A DNA stretch of 50,313 bases, from contig CANRKJ010000014.1 in NCBI GenBank assembly GCA_947631185.1, forward strand, positions 1-50,313. Direction: 5' to 3'. Source of the stretch: an uncultured Clostridia bacterium. GTDB taxonomy: Bacteria > Bacillota > Clostridia > TANB77 > CAG-508. The notes beneath the pieces were generated by a model. It did no database searches. It saw only the letters and a list, made by a program, of their open reading frames with translations, and was not told the DNA's origin. Below, piece after piece: positions 43,634-50,313 of the stretch (within the stretch, counting starts at the first letter, position 1; every line of letters starts with the position of its first letter). The translations under genes and the position numbers were made by a program.

Positions 43634-43705
43634 TATATACCAGGAAGTTATGAAAACTTTCCTAATCAATTGTTGGCAAAGTTTTTATAATCTTCCTAGT
43701 ATATA
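43634..43705. repeat. Nested palindrome in the ytxC leader
   Basis: Outer arms TATATACCAGGAAG and CTTCCTAGTATATA (43634-43647, 43692-43705; one mismatch) enclose inner arms AAAACTTT and AAAGTTTT (43653-43660, 43678-43685, perfect). The whole 72-base block folds into one long hairpin on either strand and touches the gpr terminator. Confidence 0.6.
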
Positions 43706-43732
43706 AAAAGAAGCTAAAATAGCTTCTTTTTT
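43701..43732 (-). terminator. gpr terminator
   Basis: AAGAAGCTA and TAGCTTCTT (43708-43716, 43720-43728) with T-rich flank on both strands. On the minus strand it follows gpr by about 54 bases. Confidence 0.85.
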
Positions 43733-43785
43733 CACATAAGCTATATATTATTATATTTAAAAAAAGATTTTTTGAAACTTGTTTT

Positions 43786-44670
43786 CTATAAAGTATTATT
43801 TAAAACATCTCCAATTATCTCACTCATTGCTTCTATTTGTTCATCTATTTCCTTAGGAGTTACAATAAAATTAAAGTTATTAAGAGTCAACTTATCTATA
43901 ATATCTTTTTCATTAACATTTTGTTGATTACACATTTTCAAAGTATCTATTACTATTGTTGCAGCATCTAATGTAGTTGGAATACCTAATGCCACGACCG
44001 GAACATTCAAAGACTCTTCTGTAAGTTCTTGTCTAGCATTGCTAACTCCTCCTCCAGGCACGATTCCAGTATCAGATATTTGAATTGAATTACTTATTCT
44101 TTCTATGCTTTTTGATGCTAAACTGTCTATTGCTAAAACCATTTTAGGTTTTATATTTTCAACAAGTCCCTTTATTATTTCATAAGTTTCTATACCTGTT
44201 GTTCCTAAAACACCAGGACAAATAGCACTTATAGATCTTTCACCACTATCAATAAACTGTGGAAAATATTTTTTTACATGTCTGGTTATTTCCACATTCT
44301 TTACTACTTTATTACCTAAGCTATCAGGAGTAGAATATAAATTTCCCAGTCCAACAATTAAAACTTCATCTTGTTTCACAACATGTTTTTCAATAATTTT
44401 TCTTAATTCATTTGAAACTATATCTATTATTTTATCTTCCTCTTCTGTGGTAATATTATTCAATTTTTTTACATCAATTGTAGTGTACAATCCCTTTTTC
44501 TTTTGCAAAGCTTTTTCACCTTGCTCATCCAAAATCTTTACCCTAGTTACTTTTATTGTGTCTGATAAAATCTCCTCTTTATAGTCAACACCAGGTATCT
44601 CATCTTCAAGCTTATTAGCTTCTCTGTAGATATCTCTTCTTTCTACAGCCATATCAGTTCTAAATAACAT
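43786..44670 (-). CDS. gpr: Germination protease GPR
   Basis: 294-aa aspartic-type endopeptidase that degrades small acid-soluble spore proteins on germination. FRTDMAVERRD at the N-terminus resembles the self-cleavage sequence of the zymogen; VLIVGLGNLYSTPDSLGNKVV, ISAICPGVLGTTGIET and ALGIPTTLDAATIV are conserved blocks with the catalytic Asp residues nearby (LAIDSLAS). GGAGG lies 8 bases before ATG 44670; the frame extends to 44736 into yebC without a ribosome site. Its presence is the best evidence that the organism forms spores. Expected to be expressed in the forespore (sigma-G); no clear sigma-G box was fixed by eye. Confidence 0.95.
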   Translation of the reverse strand: MLFRTDMAVERRDIYREANKLEDEIPGVDYKEEILSDTIKVTRVKILDEQGEKALQKKKGLYTTIDVKKLNNITTEEEDKIIDIVSNELRKIIEKHVVKQDEVLIVGLGNLYSTPDSLGNKVVKNVEITRHVKKYFPQFIDSGERSISAICPGVLGTTGIETYEIIKGLVENIKPKMVLAIDSLASKSIERISNSIQISDTGIVPGGGVSNARQELTEESLNVPVVALGIPTTLDAATIVIDTLKMCNQQNVNEKDIIDKLTLNNFNFIVTPKEIDEQIEAMSEIIGDVLNNTL

Positions 44671-44723
44671 AATAAAAACCTCCAAAATTATTTTTAGTAA
44701 ATTTGGAGATTTTATACTTATTT

Positions 44724-45443
44724 TTACTCTTCCCAATTATGAAAAACTTCTATAACATCATCTAAATCCTCTAGATTATCAATCAATCTTTGCATTTTTT
44801 CTGAATCATTTTCATTTAAAGAAACATATGTACTTGGTACCATTTGTACACCTGCCTCAAGAAATTCAATATTATTTTTTCCTAACTCTTCTGTAACAGC
44901 AGTAAAATCATTAGGATTTGTTGTAATTTGAAAAACTTCTTCTTCAGAAGCAAAATCTTCTGCTCCAGCTTCAATTGCAATCATCATTAAATCATCTTCA
45001 TTTATCGGACATGTCTCTTTTTCTATAACTATAACACCTTTTTTCTCAAACATATAAGATACACAACCTGTTGTACCCATTTTTCCACCAGCTTTATCAA
45101 AAACATGTCTAACATCAGCAGCTGTTCTGTTTTTATTATCTGTTGAAGCATTTACAATAACAGCAACACCATTTACGCCATATCCTTCATATGTTAATTC
45201 TTCGTAATTTTCATTACTTGTTGAAGCTTTTTTTATTGCATTATTTATTGTATCATTTGGCATATTAGCAGCTTTACATTTAGCTATAACTGCCTTTAAT
45301 TTTGAATTACCAGATGGTTCTGGTCCACCTTCTTTTACAGCTATTAACAGTTCTCTTCCTAGTTTAGTGAATATTTTTCCTCTAGCTGCATCAGCTTTAC
45401 CTTTCTTAGCCTGAATATTATGCCATTTACTATGTCCTGACAT
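44724..45443 (-). CDS. yebC: YebC/PmpR-family protein
   Basis: 239 aa. [19 protein letters not shown] at the start is diagnostic. The family includes DNA-binding regulators (PmpR) and ribosome-associated factors that help translate proline runs; which applies here is unknown. Normal length with the usual acidic C-terminus ([12 protein letters not shown]). AAAGGAGG precedes ATG. Upstream of gpr with a 53-base gap. Confidence 0.95.
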   Translation of the reverse strand: MSGHSKWHNIQAKKGKADAARGKIFTKLGRELLIAVKEGGPEPSGNSKLKAVIAKCKAANMPNDTINNAIKKASTSNENYEELTYEGYGVNGVAVIVNASTDNKNRTAADVRHVFDKAGGKMGTTGCVSYMFEKKGVIVIEKETCPINEDDLMMIAIEAGAEDFASEEEVFQITTNPNDFTAVTEELGKNNIEFLEAGVQMVPSTYVSLNENDSEKMQRLIDNLEDLDDVIEVFHNWEE

Positions 45444-45491
45444 GATTCTTTCCTCCTTTATATTTTCCTTCTAATCCATTTAACTTAAAAA

Positions 45492-45500
45492 ATTATAACA
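45492..45500 (-). promoter_or_regulatory. Possible yebC promoter (extended -10)
   Basis: TGTTATAAT on the minus strand (TATAAT at plus 45492-45497, TG one base upstream). No good -35 is seen, so this rests on the extended -10 alone. Confidence 0.35.
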
Positions 45501-45559
45501 CACTATTTAAAATTTGTGTAGTTTTTTTACAAATATTTTTTTATTTTACTCATCACAGT

Positions 45560-45586
45560 TGCGGGCGCCCGATGAGCGCCCATACA
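45560..45586. repeat. GC-rich palindromic element, copy 2
   Basis: GGGCGC and GCGCCC (45563-45568, 45576-45581) around CCGATGA, flanked by TTGC and ATACA. One of four near-identical elements. Lies between yebC and the DUF4026 gene. Confidence 0.8.
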
Positions 45587-45627
45587 GATGATATAAACAA
45601 TAAAGATTATACCATTGTATTTCAAAA

Positions 45628-45682
45628 TAAAAGAAAAGACAAAGTGGACGGAGATTTTTTCCAAAAATCTCCATCCACTTGT
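45628..45682 (-). terminator. Strong terminator of the DUF4026 gene
   Basis: Near-perfect 20-bp stem: ACAAGTGGATGGAGATTTTT against AAAAATCTCCGTCCACTTTGT (one bulged base and one G-T pair) at plus 45639-45682, followed on the minus strand by CTTTTCTTTTA. The long stem is unusual for a simple terminator. Confidence 0.8.
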
Positions 45683-45683
45683 A

Positions 45684-46961
45684 TCATTTTATTAAAAGAT
45701 ATACAGTAGAAGGATTTACTGAAAATTTAGGAGTATATATTAACCAATCTGTTACATCATTTACTGTATACCAAGCTTCATCTCCTTCATGCATATTTTC
45801 TACATTGTAAGGTTCTTGCATAAGTTTTGCTTTAAACTTATCTCCATCAAATTCTAAAAGTTCAAACCATATATGTTCAAAACTATCTTCATTATCATAT
45901 GGGAGACCAATTTTTATAATTATTTTATTATCTTTATTTTCAAATCCTTTTTTTACAAAATTAAATCTTTCCATAGCTAAAGCTTTCATTCTAGCTGTTT
46001 CTTCATTACTTATGAAGAATATTGTATTATCTCCCCATAAAGCATTATATTCTGAAACTTTACTTAATTTTCCAGCTTCTTTATCTTCTGGACTTTTATA
46101 TATAAATATTAAACTTGTTTTACTATTATGCCCATCTTTCCTATCTTCAAAATTTCCTAATTTTAAATTTTTATATTCTTTTAATCCTTTTGTCCAAGAT
46201 ATACAAGTAACTACTACTGGTTCTTTATTAGATAACATTCCAATATATGCTGAATTTTGACTTTTTGAAAAATCTTCATTTTTATCTATCATATAACTTG
46301 CAAAAGCTGAAATTAAATAATAATGATTATTGTAATTTTCTTTATCTGATTGTAAAATTTCTAATTCTGTAAGTCCACATCTGCAAAGTCCATGTGTATG
46401 TAACCATATTTCACCATTATCACCTGAAACTGCTTGAACTGTATATAAATCGCTTGGACCTGGAACTACATTTGAACTTGCTGTAATTGTTGCCCATCTT
46501 GAAGGTATCATTCTTTCCGCACTCTCATCCATAATTGCAAGTAAATTTGGGACCATTGCAATAGCAAGTTTTAATTGAAGATGATATGATTTTTTTGAAT
46601 CCTTATGAAATTCCATAAAAATAGTTAAAGCTATTTTGGCATTTCTTAATTTTACTATCTCATCATCAGTAAAATAATACCCTTTATTTAAATACAGTTC
46701 TGGTAAAGAAAAATTACTTGGAAAAAAACCAATAATAAAATCTTCATTTTGATAATTTAACTTAATACTTCCTGGCTCATTACTTGTACAGGAACTTTTT
46801 TCTTTAATAGTTACTCCATCTATTTGAGATACTCTTTCAAATATTCCACTTAATAAATCATTTGTATCGCTCTCTGGTACAACTTGCATATACGAATTTT
46901 GCTCCCAATATCCTAAAGGAGCTTCTTCAAAACACTCTTTATCCTTCTTTTTAAAAAACAT
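45684..46961 (-). CDS. DUF4026-type protein with DUF2314-like C-terminus
   Basis: 425-aa cytosolic protein. Residues about 60-300 resemble DUF4026 (DFIIGFFPSNFSLPELY, MPSR-type IPSRWATITASS, VSGDNGEIWLHTHGLCRCGL). The C-terminal 90 residues, HIWFELLEFDGDKFKAKLMQ, then GDEAWYTVNDVTDWLIY, fit DUF2314. Neither domain has a known function; HTHGLCRCG could bind metal. GAGGTGAAATT precedes ATG. Single-gene unit. Confidence 0.75.
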   Translation of the reverse strand: MFFKKKDKECFEEAPLGYWEQNSYMQVVPESDTNDLLSGIFERVSQIDGVTIKEKSSCTSNEPGSIKLNYQNEDFIIGFFPSNFSLPELYLNKGYYFTDDEIVKLRNAKIALTIFMEFHKDSKKSYHLQLKLAIAMVPNLLAIMDESAERMIPSRWATITASSNVVPGPSDLYTVQAVSGDNGEIWLHTHGLCRCGLTELEILQSDKENYNNHYYLISAFASYMIDKNEDFSKSQNSAYIGMLSNKEPVVVTCISWTKGLKEYKNLKLGNFEDRKDGHNSKTSLIFIYKSPEDKEAGKLSKVSEYNALWGDNTIFFISNEETARMKALAMERFNFVKKGFENKDNKIIIKIGLPYDNEDSFEHIWFELLEFDGDKFKAKLMQEPYNVENMHEGDEAWYTVNDVTDWLIYTPKFSVNPSTVYLLIK

Positions 46962-46996
46962 AATTTCACCTCATTATTCATTTTTTAATTGACACA

Positions 46997-47025
46997 ATTC
47001 TATCATAATAATTTAAAAAACACAA
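46997..47025 (-). promoter_or_regulatory. Promoter of the DUF4026 gene
   Basis: TTGTGT (plus 47020-47025), 17-bp spacer ending in TGA, TAGAAT (plus 46997-47002), an extended -10 arrangement. Confidence 0.45.
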
Positions 47026-47085
47026 ATACAAGATTCAAGTAAAAAAGGCACCGACATTGTCAATTATCGATTTATATATTTTAAT

Positions 47086-47113
47086 TTTGCGGGCGTCCAA
47101 TGAACGCCCCTAC
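47086..47113. repeat. GC-rich palindromic element, copy 3
   Basis: GGGCGT and ACGCCC (47090-47095, 47103-47108) around CCAATGA, with TTGC before and CTACA after. The GC to GT/AC change on both arms keeps the pairing, a compensatory change relative to copy 2. Confidence 0.8.
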
Positions 47114-47142
47114 AGACATTTTGATATAAACATGAATGCAAA

Positions 47143-47170
47143 TTTTGTGTGCGCCCGATGAGCGCCCTTA
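47143..47170. repeat. GC-rich palindromic element, copy 4
   Basis: TTGTGTGCGCCCGATGAGCG then CCCTTACA; the left arm has changed (GTGCGC for GGGCGC), so only the inner GCGC pair remains strong. 34 bases from copy 3 and just after the histidine kinase gene. Confidence 0.75.
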
Positions 47171-47198
47171 CATTTATTGTATTGAGATACTGTCAATA

Positions 47199-48413
47199 TT
47201 ATTTAAAATATTTTATTACAAATTCTGTTCCTTCATTTAATTTAGAGTTTACTTGTATATTTCCATTATTTTTTTCTATAATTGATTTTGATAAGGCAAG
47301 TCCTATGCCAATACTATCATTTGAAGAACTTTTTCCTTTATAAAATCTTTCAAATATATGTGGCAAATCTTCGTTATCTATTCCAATTCCATAGTCTTTT
47401 ATTTTAATTTGAGAATATACTTTATTTTCTTCAAAATATATGTCTACTTTTCCACCTTCTTTAGAATGTTCTATTCCATTTTTTAAAATATTTGAAATAG
47501 CTTCAATTTGCCATTTAGCATCACAATATATTTTACTTTCTGAATTTCCTTGCATGTTTATCTTCACATTGTTTAAATCTGATATAATTGATACATTTTT
47601 TATTGCTTGGTTAAGAATATTTTCAAGTTTTTCTTTTTTATTTAAAAAATTTACAGTATTTGCATCTAATTTTGATAATTTTAATAATGAATGTATTAAA
47701 AAATTTATATTATAGATTTGCTTTTTTATATTATTTACAAAATCTATTCTAGTCTCTTTATCCATATCGGGATTATCTAAAATATTGTCAATCATTATAG
47801 TTATAGATGCTAAAGGTGTTTTTAATTGATGAGATATATTTGATAATGAATCTTTTAAATTAACTTTATCTTTTACAGAATTTTCTGCAACTTCTTTAAG
47901 CATTATTGTTGTTTTATAAACTTCATTTTTTAATATCGACAATTCATCTTCAGTATTATCATCAATATCTAATTTATAATTTCCATTGTTTATCTGTTCT
48001 AAATATTCTGCAATCTCTTTAAGTTTTTTATCTTTATTACTATTATATTTAAAAAAGGCAATTAACAGTAACAACATAAAAATAAGAATAATTATTAATG
48101 TGCTTATCCAAAAAAACGAAAAAGATTTATTATTATTTAAAAGTATTGATTCATTATTTAAATCTATCCCATAACTTTTAAACAAATTTGTATCTACATC
48201 ATTTTTACTATTTAATATTTCCATTAATTCATTTGTTTTTATATCAGGATAGTATTCTTCTATTTTTGCAATTATACTTCCAATTTTATTATTAAAATTT
48301 TTAGTATAAATTCTATATTGATAACACTGGTATAATCCTATTACTATTAGTGTTAAAACTATTATAAATATAATTTTAATTATAGATTTCCTTAATTCAA
48401 TTTTATTTTTCAT
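47199..48413 (-). CDS. Sensor histidine kinase
   Basis: 404 aa. Two membrane helices (about 10-30 and 97-120) flank an extracellular sensor of about 65 residues, then a HAMP-like linker, the H box NISHQLKTPLASI (phospho-acceptor His), N box AISNILKNGIEHS, and the G boxes KDYGIGI and GIGLALSKSI. ATG 48413 lies inside the end of the response regulator gene (11-base overlap). With the FtsX-type permease upstream, it probably belongs to a VncRS/VexP-like or peptide-antibiotic sensing module; this is inference. Next to GC-rich repeats at its 3' end. Confidence 0.92.
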   Translation of the reverse strand: MKNKIELRKSIIKIIFIIVLTLIVIGLYQCYQYRIYTKNFNNKIGSIIAKIEEYYPDIKTNELMEILNSKNDVDTNLFKSYGIDLNNESILLNNNKSFSFFWISTLIIILIFMLLLLIAFFKYNSNKDKKLKEIAEYLEQINNGNYKLDIDDNTEDELSILKNEVYKTTIMLKEVAENSVKDKVNLKDSLSNISHQLKTPLASITIMIDNILDNPDMDKETRIDFVNNIKKQIYNINFLIHSLLKLSKLDANTVNFLNKKEKLENILNQAIKNVSIISDLNNVKINMQGNSESKIYCDAKWQIEAISNILKNGIEHSKEGGKVDIYFEENKVYSQIKIKDYGIGIDNEDLPHIFERFYKGKSSSNDSIGIGLALSKSIIEKNNGNIQVNSKLNEGTEFVIKYFK

Positions 48414-49062
48414 CTTTATCAATCCTATATCCTATTCCCTTAATTGTAATAATAATATCTGTTCCTAATTTTTCTCTAATTCTTTTTAAATAAACTGTAA
48501 CTGTATTGTCATTTACATCATTACCCGTCCATTCCCAAATTTTATCAATAATATCATTTCTTGTAACAACTTTATTTACATTATTAAATAATAAACTTAA
48601 TATTTTTAATTCCAAACTTGTTAATTGTATCTCTTTCTTATCTTTATATACAACCATTTTATCTAAATCAAATTCTATATTTTTTATTTGAATAATATAA
48701 TTCTTCTTTTCTCTTGCTAATATTTTATTTATTCTTGCTATTAATTCTTTTGTTGAAAATGGTTTAGTTATATAATCATCTGCTCCTAATTCTAATCCTT
48801 TTACAATATCATCTTCTTCATCTTTTGCTGTTAAAAAGATTGTAGGTATTTTTTCATCTTTAATATTATTTTCATACAATTCAAATCCATTTCCATCTGG
48901 AAGAGATATATCTAGGATAATTAAATCTGGTTTTCTTATGTTTATAAATTCTTTTGCAGACTTTACATTAACTTTATGAATTACGTTAAATTTGCTTTGG
49001 TTTAAAGAGTATATCAAGCCTTTTGCTAAGCTTTCATTATCTTCAACTAATAAAATATCCAT
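48403..49062 (-). CDS. OmpR-family response regulator
   Basis: 219 aa. Receiver domain (1-115): LLVEDNESL (acidic pocket), LIILDISLPDGNGFEL (phospho-acceptor Asp), FLTAKD and ADDYITKPF. Winged-helix DNA-binding domain (about 125-219): LTSLELKILSLLFNN, WEWTGNDVNDNTVTVYLKRIREKLG, IKGIGYRI. AAGGAAGAGATTTTT precedes ATG. Coupled to the kinase gene; probable targets are the ABC transporter genes just upstream. Confidence 0.95.
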   Translation of the reverse strand: MDILLVEDNESLAKGLIYSLNQSKFNVIHKVNVKSAKEFINIRKPDLIILDISLPDGNGFELYENNIKDEKIPTIFLTAKDEEDDIVKGLELGADDYITKPFSTKELIARINKILAREKKNYIIQIKNIEFDLDKMVVYKDKKEIQLTSLELKILSLLFNNVNKVVTRNDIIDKIWEWTGNDVNDNTVTVYLKRIREKLGTDIIITIKGIGYRIDKDEK

Positions 49063-49132
49063 AAAAATCTCTTCCTTTCATTGTTATTATATATAAATTC
49101 TCTTTCAAGTTTTAAGTCCCTTTCCTATTTCT

Positions 49133-50313
49133 TTAAATGTTTTCATTTCTAATTGTTTCTATTGTATTTTGTTTATTAATTTTAGACATTGAATATCTCA
49201 TTATCATAAATACTAAAACAAATACAGCAATAATTGATATTATAATTGAATTTATAGGTATATACATTCCTTTTTCTATTTTTACAGAAAAGGCTTTATA
49301 TAATGCAAATGTCCCAACTAAACCTAAAGCAATACCATAAATTAGTGATTTGGTAGAATAAAATATTGTTTCTAGATTAATCATTCTATTAAATTCTTTT
49401 TTAGTCATACCAATACTTTTTAGAGTAGCAAATTCTTTTTGTCTTAATTCCATATTTGATGTTATTGTATTAAATATATTTGTAACTCCTATTAATGTTA
49501 TAATTGCAATAAATCCATATAAAAAGATTTTTATAATTAATGACATCGCTCTATTTTCTCTTGCTTGTTCTTCCAAATTTACAAATCCACAATCATCAAT
49601 ATCCAAAGCCTTGATTTCATTTATTAATTCATCAGAATTACTAGACTGAATGCACATATATACAGGTGCAAATTTAAGATTTTTAAATTCATCTTTATTT
49701 ACTACTAAATATCCGTCTCCATAATATGAACCTTCAATTCCATAAGGTCTTTCCTTACTAATATATCCCACTTTAATACTAGTTTCTTCATCATCTAATT
49801 TTCCAGTAACAGTTTCTCCAACATTATATTTATATCTTCTAGTTTCTATTTGTTTATTATTTTCATAATATAAATAATCATCACATAAAATTCCTTTTCC
49901 TTTAAGCTTATCTGGATTTACCCCTATTTTTTTTGCATATTTTTGAAAATCATTGTTATCTAAAGCAAAAAGTTGTAAATTAGAACACTTTCCATTTCCT
50001 GTAGGAATACTCTTTTTTTGTTCTTCATCATAAATTGTATCTTCTGAAAGTTCAATTTCTTCTATTTCATTTATTTTATCTAAATCAAAAATTTTTAAAT
50101 TTTTTTCATTTTGATACAATACAAAACATTCATCTATATAATTTACTTTTTTTATTTTATCAACATCTGATGGCTCATTTCCTCTTAAATATAATCTTAT
50201 ATTATAATCATAGTCTTCGTAATAATTACTTGACATATCAAACATATTTATAAGAAGTGCATTCATTGTAATAAATATAAAAATACTAATTGTTAAAGAA
50301 ATAACAGTTGTTC
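49133..50313 (-). CDS. FtsX/MacB-type ABC transporter permease (5' end beyond the window)
   Basis: The frame stays open to the right edge (393 codons visible), so the start is outside. The visible part begins inside a membrane helix (ISLTISIFIFITMNALL), continues with a large extracytoplasmic domain (about 230 residues, with YNIRLYLRGNEPSDVDKI) and ends with three membrane helices and the conserved FtsX block LRQKEFATLKSIGMTKKEFNRMI. Such permeases pair with an ATPase, likely encoded to the right, and export or sense peptides or antibiotics. 70 bases before the response regulator gene. Confidence 0.9.
   Translation of the reverse strand, partial: TTVISLTISIFIFITMNALLINMFDMSSNYYEDYDYNIRLYLRGNEPSDVDKIKKVNYIDECFVLYQNEKNLKIFDLDKINEIEEIELSEDTIYDEEQKKSIPTGNGKCSNLQLFALDNNDFQKYAKKIGVNPDKLKGKGILCDDYLYYENNKQIETRRYKYNVGETVTGKLDDEETSIKVGYISKERPYGIEGSYYGDGYLVVNKDEFKNLKFAPVYMCIQSSNSDELINEIKALDIDDCGFVNLEEQARENRAMSLIIKIFLYGFIAIITLIGVTNIFNTITSNMELRQKEFATLKSIGMTKKEFNRMINLETIFYSTKSLIYGIALGLVGTFALYKAFSVKIEKGMYIPINSIIISIIAVFVLVFMIMRYSMSKINKQNTIETIRNENI

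Overview
The window is very AT-rich and looks like a chromosomal segment of a spore-forming, low-GC Firmicute of the class Clostridia, perhaps an uncultured gut lineage. Supporting this are a germination protease gene (gpr), a YtxC-type sporulation gene, two small genes behind sigma-K-like promoters, a CIRCE-controlled groESL operon, a T-box in front of argS, strong GGAGG-type ribosome binding sites and coding biased to one strand. The species cannot be told from the sequence. No rRNA, tRNA, CRISPR array, integrase or transposase was recognised.

Layout. 0-14.7 kb is mostly housekeeping: HD hydrolase and argS (T-box), then VanZ, RNHCP and nucleoside kinase genes, recG, a divergent RluA-type pseudouridine synthase, groES-groEL, and an FAD-dependent dehydrogenase. 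Two small plus-strand membrane-protein genes flank groESL. 14.7-38.4 kb is accessory and reads as a run of one- or two-gene units for small-molecule chemistry: several GNAT acetyltransferases, two DUF402 proteins (one fused to GNAT), an LD-carboxypeptidase, a NadR/NadM-like nucleotidyltransferase, a GT-C-like membrane glycosyltransferase, an APH-type kinase, MBL and HAD hydrolases, a HAD-nucleoside hydrolase fusion, an aldo-keto reductase, a frameshifted ABC-F gene with an apparent translational attenuator, a BRO-type antirepressor overlapping a PNPOx-like gene, and one orphan gene of clearly higher GC. Gene remnants are scattered through this part. 38.6-50.3 kb returns to housekeeping: rlmD, rnr and secG, a TraX-like gene, ytxC, gpr, yebC, a DUF4026 protein, and a response regulator/histidine kinase pair after an FtsX-type ABC permease that runs off the right edge.

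Small palindromic elements recur between genes: GC-rich GGGCG...CGCCC hairpins (five), AGACAA...TTGTCT hairpins (two) and GTGCAC-centred palindromes after the glycosyltransferase gene.

The most interesting observations are: (1) a leader peptide with three competing RNA helices in front of the ABC-F gene; (2) matching sigma-K-like promoters (ACA-N15-CATATTATA) on two small Cys-containing membrane proteins flanking groESL; (3) a 5'-nucleotidase-like HAD domain fused to a nucleoside hydrolase; (4) the orphan high-GC gene at 30.6-31.4 kb; (5) a family of small 'IPKK' proteins present twice.
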